Below, in pieces: positions 1 to 8,307 of a stretch of DNA of 64,000 nt; within the stretch, counting starts at the first letter, position 1; every line of letters starts with the position of its first letter. Source of the stretch: Rubellimicrobium arenae (GTDB lineage Bacteria > Pseudomonadota > Alphaproteobacteria > Rhodobacterales > Rhodobacteraceae); NCBI RefSeq assembly GCF_017916295.1, contig NZ_JAFMSS010000002.1:372001-436000 (forward strand), read 5' to 3'. The position numbers were made by a program, and so were the translations under genes. The notes below the pieces were generated by a model. The model did no database searches. It was not told where the DNA came from and worked only from the letters and a program-made list of their open reading frames with translations.

Positions 1-27
1 CTGGACAAAAGGGCAGCGGGAGCCCAT

Positions 28-47
28 GTGAATGAACGTTCATTCAC
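28..47. promoter_or_regulatory. TetR-type operator palindrome
   Basis: GTGAATGAACGTTCATTCAC is a perfect 20-base palindrome ending 23 bases before the TetR start codon. TetR regulators of RND pumps usually bind such a site and repress their own operon. Binding by the adjacent regulator is inferred from position. Confidence 0.75.
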
Positions 48-70
48 AAAGCTGAGCAGGACGATCTTCC

Positions 71-706
71 TTGCGCCACGAGACCCTTCCCGACGCCAAG
101 TCCACCGAGACGCTCGAAGCCGGCCAGCGAGGGGACGAGATCCTGTCCCTTGCGCGACAGGCCTTCGTCGAGAAGGGCTTCGACGGGGCCTCGATGCAGG
201 ACCTGGCTCGCGCGGCCGGCATGAGCGCAGGGAACTTCTACCGCTACTTCCCCTCCAAGGCCGCGCTGGTCGAGGCGATGATCACGCATGACCTCGACGA
301 GGTCGAGCGGACGTTCCAGGAGATCGTCATCTCGCCGGACCCCCTCATGGCCCTCAAGGCCGCCCTCAGAGAGCGGCTGGACTACGACTGCGAAAAGGAT
401 CACCCCCTTTGGGCCGAGATCATGGCCACTGCGGCTCGAAAGCCCGAGGTTGCCGGCCTCTTCTGCCGCATGGAAGAAGGCATCGTCCAGCGCATCGTGC
501 AGGTGCTGGCCATCGTGAGCCAGACGCCCGAAGACCTGGCGATGCGTCGCTTTGGCGCCTATGCCCGCCTGATCGTTCTCATCGTGCGGGGCGCCGCCAT
601 GGGCGATGTGGATGGCGGCGGGCAGAAGGACGAACTGAACACCCTGATCCTGAACACCATCGACCGGCTCATGGACGACGCCCTGGCCGGCGGCGAGGAT
701 GACTGA
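71..706 (+). CDS. TetR/AcrR family regulator of the RND efflux operon
   Basis: A 211-residue protein of normal TetR length. Residues about 20-65 form the DNA-binding domain, with the recognition-helix region reading AGMSAGNFYRYFPSK, which is highly typical. The rest is the divergent ligand-binding helical domain. The start is a TTG just after the palindrome at 28-47; no better ATG precedes the helix-turn-helix. Its stop overlaps the adaptor gene start by 8 bases, so regulator and pump are one transcription unit. It probably represses the unit and is released by a toxic ligand, which cannot be identified here. Confidence 0.9.
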   Translation: MRHETLPDAKSTETLEAGQRGDEILSLARQAFVEKGFDGASMQDLARAAGMSAGNFYRYFPSKAALVEAMITHDLDEVERTFQEIVISPDPLMALKAALRERLDYDCEKDHPLWAEIMATAARKPEVAGLFCRMEEGIVQRIVQVLAIVSQTPEDLAMRRFGAYARLIVLIVRGAAMGDVDGGGQKDELNTLILNTIDRLMDDALAGGEDD

Positions 707-1952
707 CATGACGACCCTGCCCTTGGCCTCCCTCCGTCGCCTTCCGTTGCTGGCCGTTCTCATCGGCCTGCCGGGTTTCCTCCACGCTCAGGAGGCCACT
801 CCGGCCTCGGCCACCGAACACGCCGAGGCGCCTACCCCCGAGGCGGCGCTTCCCGCGATCACGGTGTCCGAGGTGAAGCCCGTGCACCTCGTCGATCGCG
901 TGATCGCCTCCGGCCTCGTTGATGCCGTCGAGGAGGTCACGGTCCAGACGCTCGTGGAGGGCCAGCCGATCGACGCGCTTCTGGCCGATGTCGGGGATAC
1001 CGTGCAGGCCGGCCAGGTGCTGGCACGGCTGTCCACCTCGACCCTGGAGCTTCAACTCAGCCAGCTTGCCGCCAACCGCGCCTCGACCGAAGCCCAGATC
1101 GCGCAGGCGGAGGCGAGCCTTGTCCAAGCCAACGCCAACGCCCAGGAAGCCGAAAGGGTCGCGCGGCGGAACGCCGAGCTGGTGCAGGCCGGATCGGTGC
1201 CGCAGGCCCAGGCCGATCAGACCGCGGCAGCCGCGCAGGCGGCCCAGGCCTCGGTCCGGGTGGCCGAGCAAGGCATCGCCTCGGCCCGCGCGCAGCTTGA
1301 ACTGGTGGACGCGCAGATCGCGAACGCTCAACTCCAGCTTTCGCGGGCCGAGGTGAAGGCACCTGTCGGGGGCCTGGTGGTCGCGCGCAACGCGCAGGTC
1401 GGCGCCATCGCTTCGGCCGCTGGCCTGCCGATGTTCACGATCGTCCGGGACAGCGCCATGGAGATGCGCGCCGAGGTCTCCGAGCAGGATCTGCTCAAGC
1501 TCGCGGCGGGCCAGGAGGCCCGGCTCACGGCCCTCGAGGGCTCCGATCCGATCGTCGGCCGCGTCCGGCTCGTGGAGCCGGCCATCGATCCGCAGACGCG
1601 GCTGGGCGCCGCACGGATCCAGATCGACGACCCCACGCAGGTGGTAAAGGGCATGTTCCTCACCGCCGAGGTGATCGTCGCCGAGGACGATGACGCCCTG
1701 GCCGTCCCGGTGACGGCGGTGGGCTCGGGCCCGGACGGCGCGACGGTGATGCGCGTCCGCGACTCGGTGGTGGAGCGCGTGCCGGTCAGCACCGGCATCC
1801 GGGACGGCGGGATGATCGGCATCACCGCCGGGCTGGAGCCGGGCGACCTGGTGGTGACGAAGGCCGGGGCCTTCGTGCGGGACGGCGACCGGATCAACCC
1901 GGTCCCGGCGGACACGTCGGCCGCCCTTGGCGGCCAAGTGGAAGGGGAATGA
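699..1952 (+). CDS. RND efflux periplasmic adaptor subunit (HlyD/MFP family)
   Basis: A 417-residue membrane fusion protein that would link the inner-membrane RND pump to an outer-membrane channel. Residues 1-30 look like a signal peptide with a cleavage site after LHA. Next come a half lipoyl domain (VEGQPIDALLADVGDTV), a long alanine/glutamine-rich coiled-coil hairpin (about 115-225), the second lipoyl half (VKAPVGGLVV), and the beta-barrel and membrane-proximal domains. A start at 708 (second ATG) is also possible. The pump gene follows 4 bases after the stop. No outer-membrane TolC-type gene lies next to it, so the channel must come from elsewhere. Confidence 0.9.
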   Translation: MTDMTTLPLASLRRLPLLAVLIGLPGFLHAQEATPASATEHAEAPTPEAALPAITVSEVKPVHLVDRVIASGLVDAVEEVTVQTLVEGQPIDALLADVGDTVQAGQVLARLSTSTLELQLSQLAANRASTEAQIAQAEASLVQANANAQEAERVARRNAELVQAGSVPQAQADQTAAAAQAAQASVRVAEQGIASARAQLELVDAQIANAQLQLSRAEVKAPVGGLVVARNAQVGAIASAAGLPMFTIVRDSAMEMRAEVSEQDLLKLAAGQEARLTALEGSDPIVGRVRLVEPAIDPQTRLGAARIQIDDPTQVVKGMFLTAEVIVAEDDDALAVPVTAVGSGPDGATVMRVRDSVVERVPVSTGIRDGGMIGITAGLEPGDLVVTKAGAFVRDGDRINPVPADTSAALGGQVEGE

Positions 1953-1956
1953 CGCC

Positions 1957-4900
1957 ATGAACTTTTCCGCCTGGTCGATCCGGAATCCGGTCGCACCGAT
2001 CCTGGCCTTCGCGCTGCTCCTGCTGTTGGGATGGCAGTCCTTCAACACGCTGCCGATCACCCGCTTTCCGTCCATCGACGTCCCCCTGGTCGCGATCACG
2101 GTGACCCAGTCGGGGGCCGCGCCGGCCGAAATGGAGACGCAGGTCACCAAGGAGGTCGAGGATGCGGTCGCGGGCATCTCGGGCGTGAAGACCATCACCT
2201 CCACGGTGGTCGACGGGCAGTCCACGACCGCCGTCGAATTCCGGATGGAGGTGCCCACGGACAAGGCCGTCGATGACGTGAAGGACGCCATCGACCAGAT
2301 CCGCGGCGACCTTCCGGCCGACGTGGACGAGCCGCGCGTGACGCGCATCGATGTCGAAGGCCAGGCCATCATGACCTTCGCGGTCTCCGCCCCGGCCATG
2401 ACCTTCGAGGAACTGTCCTGGTTCGTCGACGACACCATCAAGGGCGAGATCCAAGGCCGTTCCGGTGTCGGACGGGTGGACCGCTATGGTGGCGCCGACC
2501 GCGAGATCCGGATCGAGCTCGATCCCGGCCGGCTCGACGCCTACGGCATCACGGCGGCCGCCGTGAGCCAGCAGATCCGTGCGACCAACTCCAACCAGGG
2601 CGCAGGACGCAGCGAGCTTGGCTCGGGCGAACAGGCCATCCGGCTCCTGGGCGACCGCGGCGACGCGGAGCGGCTGGCCCGGACGACGATCGCGCTGCCC
2701 TCCGGCCAGCAGGTCCGGCTGGAGAACCTCGGGACCGTGACGGACACCTACGAGGAGCTCCGCTCCTTTGCCCGGGTGGACGGACAGGAGGTCGTGGTCT
2801 TTGCCGTGTTCCGGGCCAAGGGCGCGTCCGAGGTGTCGGTGGCCGAGACCGTGAACACGGCCCTGGACGAGATCCGTGCGGCCAATCCCGGCGTCAGCAT
2901 CGAGATGGTGGACGACACGGTCTTCTACACCTACGGCAACTACGAGGCCGCGCTCCATACTCTGGTGGAGGGGTCGATCCTCGCCGTGCTGGTGGTGCTG
3001 GCCTTTCTGCGGAACTGGCGCGCGACGGTCATCGCCGCGCTGGCATTGCCACTGTCGGCGATCCCGACCTTCTGGGCGATGGACCTCCTGGGCTTCTCGC
3101 TGAACCTCGTGTCGTTCCTGGCCATCACGCTGGCCACCGGGATCCTGGTGGACGACGCGATCGTCGAGATCGAGAACATCCAGCGCCACATTCGGATGGG
3201 CAAGAGCCCCTACCGTGCCGCCATCGACGCGGCGGACGAGATCGGCCTCGCGGTGATCGCGACCACCTCGACCATCGTGGCGGTGTTCGTGCCGGTGTCG
3301 TTCATGCCCGGCATTCCGGGGCAATACTTCCGGCAATTCGGCCTCACGGTCGCGATCGCCGTGCTGTTCTCGCTCCTAGTGGCCCGTCTCGTGACGCCGC
3401 TGCTGGCAGCCTACTTCATGAAGGCCAAGGACGCCCATGCGCACGAGGAAAAGGACGGCGTCATCATGCGCGCCTACCTTTCGTTCGTTCGGATGACGCT
3501 CAGGGTCAGGTACCTGACGCTTCTGGCGGCCTTCGGGGTCTTGGGCGTTTCGGTCTACTTCATGGCGCAGATCCCGGGGAGCTTCATTCCTCCGGAGGAC
3601 GTGAGCCGGTTCCCCATCTCGGTCGAACTGCCCCCGGGCGTGACGCTGGACGAGACGGAGCGCGCCACGGACGCGATCTTCGCCGCCATCCAGGACGTGG
3701 ATGGCGTGAAGAGCGTGTTCATCCTGGGGGGCTCCTCGCCCACCGGGGATCTCGACGTGCGCCGCGCGGCGGTGACGGTCATCCTCGACCGTCTGGATAA
3801 CGGGCTGGAGCGCAAGCTTCTCGACCTCGTGAACCGGATCCCGGTCGTCAACGATCTCGTGCCGGACATCCCGCCCCATGGCCGCATCCGCCCGCAGAAC
3901 GAGATCGAGGCCGAGGTCTTCCAGCGGTTGACGGCCATCCCCGATATCCGGGTGCTCAAGCTCAACGACCGGGGGGAGCGTGACATCGCCTACTGGGTGA
4001 AGTCGGATGACGCGGACGCGCTCAACACGGCCGTGGCGCAGATCGAGGAAGCGCTGCGGAGCGAGCCGAGCCTTGCCGCCGTCGCCAGCGAAGGGGCCCT
4101 GCCCCGGCCGGAGCTCCAGATCACGCCCCGCACCGAGGAGGCCGCCCGACTGGGCGTGACCACCGCCGCCATCGCGGAGGCGGTGCGGGTCGCCACCATC
4201 GGCGACGTGGACCAGGCGCTCGCGAAGGTCAGCATCGACAACCGGCTGATCCCGGTGCGCGTGCAGCTGACCGACACGGCGCGGGACGACCTGGCGCGGA
4301 TCGGCGCCCTGCGCATCCCAACCGCCTCGGGCGGCTCCGTGCCCCTGAACGCGGTGGCCAACGTCAACATCGCCGAAGGGCCATCGGTGGTCGAGCGGAT
4401 CAACCGCCAGCGCTACGCCACCGTGGGGGCCAGCCTGCCGCCCGGCGTGGCGCTCGGGACGGCGCAGGCCCGCTTCCAGGCGGTCGTCGACGGGCTGGAA
4501 CTGCCGCCCTCGGTCACCGTGACGGCCTCGGGGGATGCCGAGATCCAGGCGGAGATGCAGCAAAGCTTCGGCAATGCCATGCTGATGGGCCTTCTTCTCG
4601 TGCTCACGGTGCTGATCCTGCTGTTCCACTCGGTCATCCAGCCCTTCACCATCCTGTTCTCACTGCCTCTCGCCATCGGCGGCGTGGCGGCGGCGCTGAT
4701 CCTGACCTCGAGCCCGGTCTCCATGCCGGTCTTCATCGGGATCCTGATGCTGATGGGGATCGTGACCAAGAATGCGATCCTGCTAGTCGACTTCGCCATC
4801 GAGATGCGGGCGCAGGGGATGGACCGGCTCCAGGCCATCATCGAGGCGGGGCACAAGCGGGCCCGGCCCATCGTGATGACCTCGATCGCTATGTCGGCCG

Positions 4901-5229
4901 GGATGCTGCCCTCGGCGCTGGGGGTGGGCGAAGGGGGCTCCTTCCGGGCGCCGATGGCCACGGCGGTGATCGGGGGCATCATCGTCTCGACGGTGCTGTC
5001 GCTGGTGATCGTGCCCTCGTTCTTCCTCATCATGGATGACCTGTCGCGCCTGCTGTCCTGGATCTTTGGCCGATTCGTCGGCCAGAAGGACGAGGAAGCC
5101 GCCCCGCCCGAGCTGGACGAGCTCGCCAGCGGAATCGCCGCGCGCCGGGCCGAGATCGCGGCCCTCGAGTCCCGGCTTCTTCGCCTCGAGGCCGAAAACG
5201 CGCGCCCGGTGCTGCACGTGGCCGAGTAG
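1957..5229 (+). CDS. RND efflux transporter permease subunit
   Basis: A 1090-residue inner-membrane proton-drug antiporter of the AcrB/HAE family. TM1 follows residue 12 (the segment after NPVAPIL). Two large periplasmic loops separate TM1 from TM2 and TM7 from TM8. TM4 carries the paired acidic residues of proton relay (ILVDDAIVEIEN), and the late GILMLMGIVTKNAILLVDF segment is typical of TM10-11. The ATG at 1957 is preceded by GAAGGGGA and gives the usual N-terminus; an in-frame TTG 30 bases upstream lies inside the adaptor gene. The last 40 residues form a charged, probably coiled-coil tail. Substrate range cannot be predicted. Confidence 0.93.
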   Translation: MNFSAWSIRNPVAPILAFALLLLLGWQSFNTLPITRFPSIDVPLVAITVTQSGAAPAEMETQVTKEVEDAVAGISGVKTITSTVVDGQSTTAVEFRMEVPTDKAVDDVKDAIDQIRGDLPADVDEPRVTRIDVEGQAIMTFAVSAPAMTFEELSWFVDDTIKGEIQGRSGVGRVDRYGGADREIRIELDPGRLDAYGITAAAVSQQIRATNSNQGAGRSELGSGEQAIRLLGDRGDAERLARTTIALPSGQQVRLENLGTVTDTYEELRSFARVDGQEVVVFAVFRAKGASEVSVAETVNTALDEIRAANPGVSIEMVDDTVFYTYGNYEAALHTLVEGSILAVLVVLAFLRNWRATVIAALALPLSAIPTFWAMDLLGFSLNLVSFLAITLATGILVDDAIVEIENIQRHIRMGKSPYRAAIDAADEIGLAVIATTSTIVAVFVPVSFMPGIPGQYFRQFGLTVAIAVLFSLLVARLVTPLLAAYFMKAKDAHAHEEKDGVIMRAYLSFVRMTLRVRYLTLLAAFGVLGVSVYFMAQIPGSFIPPEDVSRFPISVELPPGVTLDETERATDAIFAAIQDVDGVKSVFILGGSSPTGDLDVRRAAVTVILDRLDNGLERKLLDLVNRIPVVNDLVPDIPPHGRIRPQNEIEAEVFQRLTAIPDIRVLKLNDRGERDIAYWVKSDDADALNTAVAQIEEALRSEPSLAAVASEGALPRPELQITPRTEEAARLGVTTAAIAEAVRVATIGDVDQALAKVSIDNRLIPVRVQLTDTARDDLARIGALRIPTASGGSVPLNAVANVNIAEGPSVVERINRQRYATVGASLPPGVALGTAQARFQAVVDGLELPPSVTVTASGDAEIQAEMQQSFGNAMLMGLLLVLTVLILLFHSVIQPFTILFSLPLAIGGVAAALILTSSPVSMPVFIGILMLMGIVTKNAILLVDFAIEMRAQGMDRLQAIIEAGHKRARPIVMTSIAMSAGMLPSALGVGEGGSFRAPMATAVIGGIIVSTVLSLVIVPSFFLIMDDLSRLLSWIFGRFVGQKDEEAAPPELDELASGIAARRAEIAALESRLLRLEAENARPVLHVAE

Positions 5230-5260
5230 AGGCCCGGTTGCCATGAACGGATAGCCTGGA

Positions 5261-5292
5261 CAGGCGCCCGCGGGCGCCTGTTCTCGTTTCGG
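5261..5292 (+). terminator. Rho-independent terminator after the RND operon
   Basis: CAGGCGCCCGCGGGCGCCTG (5261-5280) is a perfect 20-base palindrome followed by TTCTCGTTTC. It lies 31 bases after the pump stop codon. It should end transcription of the tetR-adaptor-pump unit and insulate the ABC operon downstream. Confidence 0.7.
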
Positions 5293-5371
5293 GGGTCTGG
5301 CACGGCCGCCGGGACCCCTGCCCATCGCTTGGGCGATCCCGCAGCGCAAAGGTTCCCGCTGCCCCAAAAAG

Positions 5372-5387
5372 CTGACCGTTCGGTCAG
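5372..5387. promoter_or_regulatory. Inverted repeat, TetR-like operator
   Basis: CTGACCGTTCGGTCAG has 7-base arms around a TT centre, the form of many TetR-family operators. It sits directly before a second inverted repeat and the predicted promoter of the ABC operon. It differs from the palindrome at 28-47, so the neighbouring TetR is not an obvious candidate to bind it. Confidence 0.55.
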
Positions 5388-5413
5388 TTTGTGACAAAGC
5401 CGGTTGTCACAAA
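5388..5413. promoter_or_regulatory. Inverted repeat overlapping the ABC operon promoter
   Basis: TTTGTGACAA, six bases, then TTGTCACAAA give perfect 10-base arms. The right arm contains the predicted -35 hexamer, so a bound protein would block RNA polymerase. The regulator is not encoded next to it. Confidence 0.65.
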
Positions 5414-5432
5414 CCCGTTTCAGTCGTCTACT
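5404..5432 (+). promoter_or_regulatory. Predicted sigma-70 promoter of the ABC-PHP operon
   Basis: TTGTCA (5404-5409) and TCTACT (5427-5432) are separated by 17 bases. The -35 box lies inside the inverted repeat at 5388-5413. The leader runs about 50 bases to the ATG of the binding protein, which has GGGGAG before it. Confidence 0.5.
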
Positions 5433-5486
5433 AAGCCGCGCAAGCCGGAAGGACGGATAGTCCGGCAACCTATTGGGGAGACTACG

Positions 5487-6593
5487 ATGAAATCGACGAA
5501 GTGGCTGGCCGCCTCGGTCAGCATGGCTGCGATGTTCCAGGCGGGGGCCGCGCTGGCCCAGTCCATGGACGAGCTGGTCGCCGCCGCGGAGGCCGAGGGG
5601 ACGCTGACCGTCATCGCCCTTCCCCACGACTGGTGCGGCTACGGCGCGGTCATCGACGGGTTCAAGGCCAAGTACCCGAACATCACCGTCAACGAGCTCA
5701 ACCCCGACGCCGGCTCGGCCGATGAGCTCGAGGCGATTCGCGCGAACAAGGACAACACCGGCCCGCAGGCGCCGGACGTGATCGACGTGGGCCTGGCCTT
5801 CGGGCCCCAGGCGCTGTCCGAAGGGTTGATCCAGCCCTACAAGGTCGCCGAATGGGATGAGATCCCCGAGGACGTGAAGGACCCGGACGGTAACTGGTAC
5901 GCCGGCTACTACGGCGTCATGGCCTTCGGCGTGAACACCGATCTCGTGTCGACGGTGCCGACCTCCTGGGCCGACCTTCTCAAGTCCGACTACGCCAATG
6001 CCGTCGCCCTGACCGGGGACCCGCGCGCCTCGAACCAGGCGATCCTGGCGATCATGTCCGCCGGCATGTCGGCTGGCGCCGCCGCAGGCGAGGAGTCCGG
6101 CAATGCGGGGCTCAAGTTCTTCGCGGACCTGAACAACGCGGGCAACTTCGTTCCGGTGACGGCCAAGTCGGGCACGATCGCGCAGGGGGCCACCCCGATC
6201 GTCGCCGCGTGGGACTACAACCTGCTCGCCTGGCGCGACAGCCTCGCGGGGAACCCGCCGGTCGAGGTGGTCGTTCCCTCGGACAGCGTGCTTGCGGGCG
6301 TGTATGTCCAGGCCATCTCGGCCTTTGCGCCCCATCCGAACGCGGCCAAGCTCTGGATGGAGTACCTGTATTCGGACGAAGGGCAGCTCGGCTGGCTGGC
6401 CGGCTACTGCCACCCTGCCCGGTTCAACGCGATGTCCGCGGCCGGCACGATCCCGCAGGAGCTTCTCGACAAGCTGCCCCCGGCCGCGTCCTACGAAGCC
6501 GCCTACTTCCCGACCCTTGAGGAGCAGGACGCCCACAAGAACGTCGTGACGACCCAGTGGGATGCCGTCGTCGGCGCCGAGGTCGCCGAGTGA
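5487..6593 (+). CDS. ABC transporter periplasmic substrate-binding protein
   Basis: A 368-residue family-1 solute-binding protein, resembling the iron/polyamine/phosphonate-type group. Residues 1-24 are a signal peptide with the cleavage motif ALA before Gln25. The ATG at 5487 is chosen because it starts the signal peptide and has a GGGGAG ribosome site; an upstream in-frame start would add 32 residues encoded by the operator and promoter. It is the first gene of a five-gene operon, and its stop overlaps the next start as GTGA. The substrate is unknown; the PHP phosphoesterase at the operon end hints at a phosphorylated compound. Confidence 0.88.
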   Translation: MKSTKWLAASVSMAAMFQAGAALAQSMDELVAAAEAEGTLTVIALPHDWCGYGAVIDGFKAKYPNITVNELNPDAGSADELEAIRANKDNTGPQAPDVIDVGLAFGPQALSEGLIQPYKVAEWDEIPEDVKDPDGNWYAGYYGVMAFGVNTDLVSTVPTSWADLLKSDYANAVALTGDPRASNQAILAIMSAGMSAGAAAGEESGNAGLKFFADLNNAGNFVPVTAKSGTIAQGATPIVAAWDYNLLAWRDSLAGNPPVEVVVPSDSVLAGVYVQAISAFAPHPNAAKLWMEYLYSDEGQLGWLAGYCHPARFNAMSAAGTIPQELLDKLPPAASYEAAYFPTLEEQDAHKNVVTTQWDAVVGAEVAE

Positions 6594-7522
6594 CGTCCCG
6601 GGTCCGTCCTGGCCCTGGCGGGGCGGACCCGCACGTTGACGGCGCCGTCCGGGCGCCACGGTCGAGCCGGAGGGATCTCCGGCCTGCACTGAACTGGCTG
6701 GGCATCGCCCCGTTCCTGATCTTCGCCCTGCTCTTCCTTCTGCTGCCGACCCTGAACATCGTTCTGGGCGCGTTCCGTAGCCCGGAAGGCGGGATGACAC
6801 TGGATCATGTGGCCAAGCTGTTTGCGCCCAGCATCCTCAAGGCCTTCTGGACCTCCATCCGGATCAGCCTCTTCTCGGCCTTGTTGGGGGGCCTGCTGGG
6901 CTTCCTGATCGCGCTGGCGATGACGCACGGGGGACTGCCCCGTGCCGTACGCGACCCGCTGCTGACGTTTTCGGGCGTGGCGTCGAACTTCGCGGGCGTG
7001 CCGCTTGCCTTCGCCTTCATCGCGACACTGGGCAGGCTGGGCTTTGTCACCGTCCTGCTGCGGGATTGGCTGGGGTTCAATCTCTACGCCACGGGGTTCA
7101 ACCTTCTCAGCTTCTGGGGCCTGGTGCTCGTCTATCTTTACTTCCAGATTCCGCTCGCCGTTCTCATCATCACGCCGGCGCTCGATGGGCTGCGGCGCGA
7201 ATGGCGCGAAGCAGCCGAGATCCTGGGCGCCACGGGCGCGCAGTACTGGCGCATGGTGGCCTTGCCGATCCTGACTCCGGCGTTCCTGGGAACCATCGCC
7301 CTGCTGTTCGCGAACGCCTTCGGCGCGGTGGCGACGGCCATCGCCCTGACCGGGTCGTCCCTGTCCATCGCGCCGATTATCCTGTTCGCCCAGATTCGCG
7401 GGGACGTCCTCCAGGACCCGTCGCTGGGCTATGCGATCGCCTTCGGCATGATCGCCGTCACGGGAATCGCCAACATCATCTACATCGTGCTCCGCACCCG
7501 CGCCGAACGGTGGATCAAATGA
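6590..7522 (+). CDS. ABC transporter permease, first subunit
   Basis: A 310-residue inner-membrane importer subunit of the BPD_transp_1 type. About 40 polar, arginine-rich residues precede TM1 (NWLGIAPFLIFALLF), and about six membrane helices follow. The EAA loop that docks on the ATPase is visible as EWREAAEILGATGAQYW. I place the start at the GTG overlapping the stop of the binding-protein gene (GTGA), which indicates translational coupling. It would pair with the next permease to form the channel. Confidence 0.87.
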   Translation: MTSRVRPGPGGADPHVDGAVRAPRSSRRDLRPALNWLGIAPFLIFALLFLLLPTLNIVLGAFRSPEGGMTLDHVAKLFAPSILKAFWTSIRISLFSALLGGLLGFLIALAMTHGGLPRAVRDPLLTFSGVASNFAGVPLAFAFIATLGRLGFVTVLLRDWLGFNLYATGFNLLSFWGLVLVYLYFQIPLAVLIITPALDGLRREWREAAEILGATGAQYWRMVALPILTPAFLGTIALLFANAFGAVATAIALTGSSLSIAPIILFAQIRGDVLQDPSLGYAIAFGMIAVTGIANIIYIVLRTRAERWIK

Positions 7523-8307
7523 CGTCGTCCCGCATCTGGTCCTGGGTGGCCTTCGGGCTTGGGGTCGCGTATTTCCTGCTTCCCCTAGTGGGGATGTTCG
7601 AGTTCTCGCTCCGTGCGCGACGGGGCGAATACAGCTTCGATGCCTATGCGAGCGTGCTGGGCGACCCGCAGTTCCGCACGACCTTCGCCTATTCCGTGAC
7701 GATGGCGCTGGTAACCATCCTGCTGGGCGTGCTGATCGTCCTGCCGACGGCCTTCTGGGTCCGCCTGCGCATGCCGAGGCTCCGCCCGCTGGTCGAGTTC
7801 ATCACCCTGCTGCCCCTCGTCATCCCGGTCGTGGTGATCGCCTTCGGCTACATCCGGCTTTACAACACCTCCTCCATTCTCCCCCTGACCGGCAGCGTCA
7901 TGGGCACGAACGTCCTGCTCGCCCTGGGCTATGCCTCCCTCTCCCTGCCCTACATGTACCGCGCCATCGACACGGGTCTGCGGACGATCGACGTCCCCAC
8001 CCTGACCGAGGCGGCCCAGAGCCTGGGGGCCGGCTGGGCGACCATCCTGGGACGGGTCATCCTGCCGAACGTCCTGGGCGCAGTCCTTTCGGGGGCGTTC
8101 CTGACCTTCGCGATCGTGCTGGGCGAGTATGTGTTCGCGGCCCTGCTGAACCGGCCCGCCTTCGGACCCTACATGGTCTGGATCAGCGGCAACCGCGCCT
8201 ACGAGCCGGCCGCCCTGGCCGTCATCGCCTTTGCGATCACCTGGGCCTGCATGGGGCTGATCAGCCTCGTGTCGCGCACCCAGAAGCACACGAGAGCCCG
8301 TTCCTGA
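7519..8307 (+). CDS. ABC transporter permease, second subunit
   Basis: A 262-residue inner-membrane permease with about six helices. The coupling loop reads LTEAAQSLGAGWATILGRV, the usual EAA motif. The ATG at 7519 overlaps the stop of the first permease as ATGA; the open frame extends further upstream only inside that gene. It forms a heterodimeric channel with the first permease, and the ATPase gene begins on its stop codon (TGATG). The pattern of two different permeases is typical of family-1 importers for ions, polyamines or phosphorylated solutes. Confidence 0.88.
   Translation: MTSSRIWSWVAFGLGVAYFLLPLVGMFEFSLRARRGEYSFDAYASVLGDPQFRTTFAYSVTMALVTILLGVLIVLPTAFWVRLRMPRLRPLVEFITLLPLVIPVVVIAFGYIRLYNTSSILPLTGSVMGTNVLLALGYASLSLPYMYRAIDTGLRTIDVPTLTEAAQSLGAGWATILGRVILPNVLGAVLSGAFLTFAIVLGEYVFAALLNRPAFGPYMVWISGNRAYEPAALAVIAFAITWACMGLISLVSRTQKHTRARS

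Noticed and set aside
1894..3336. 480-codon minus-strand frame inside the RND pump gene
   Set aside because: It is the complement of a well-conserved membrane pump; composition is His/Arg/Gly-rich and no start context or homology supports it.
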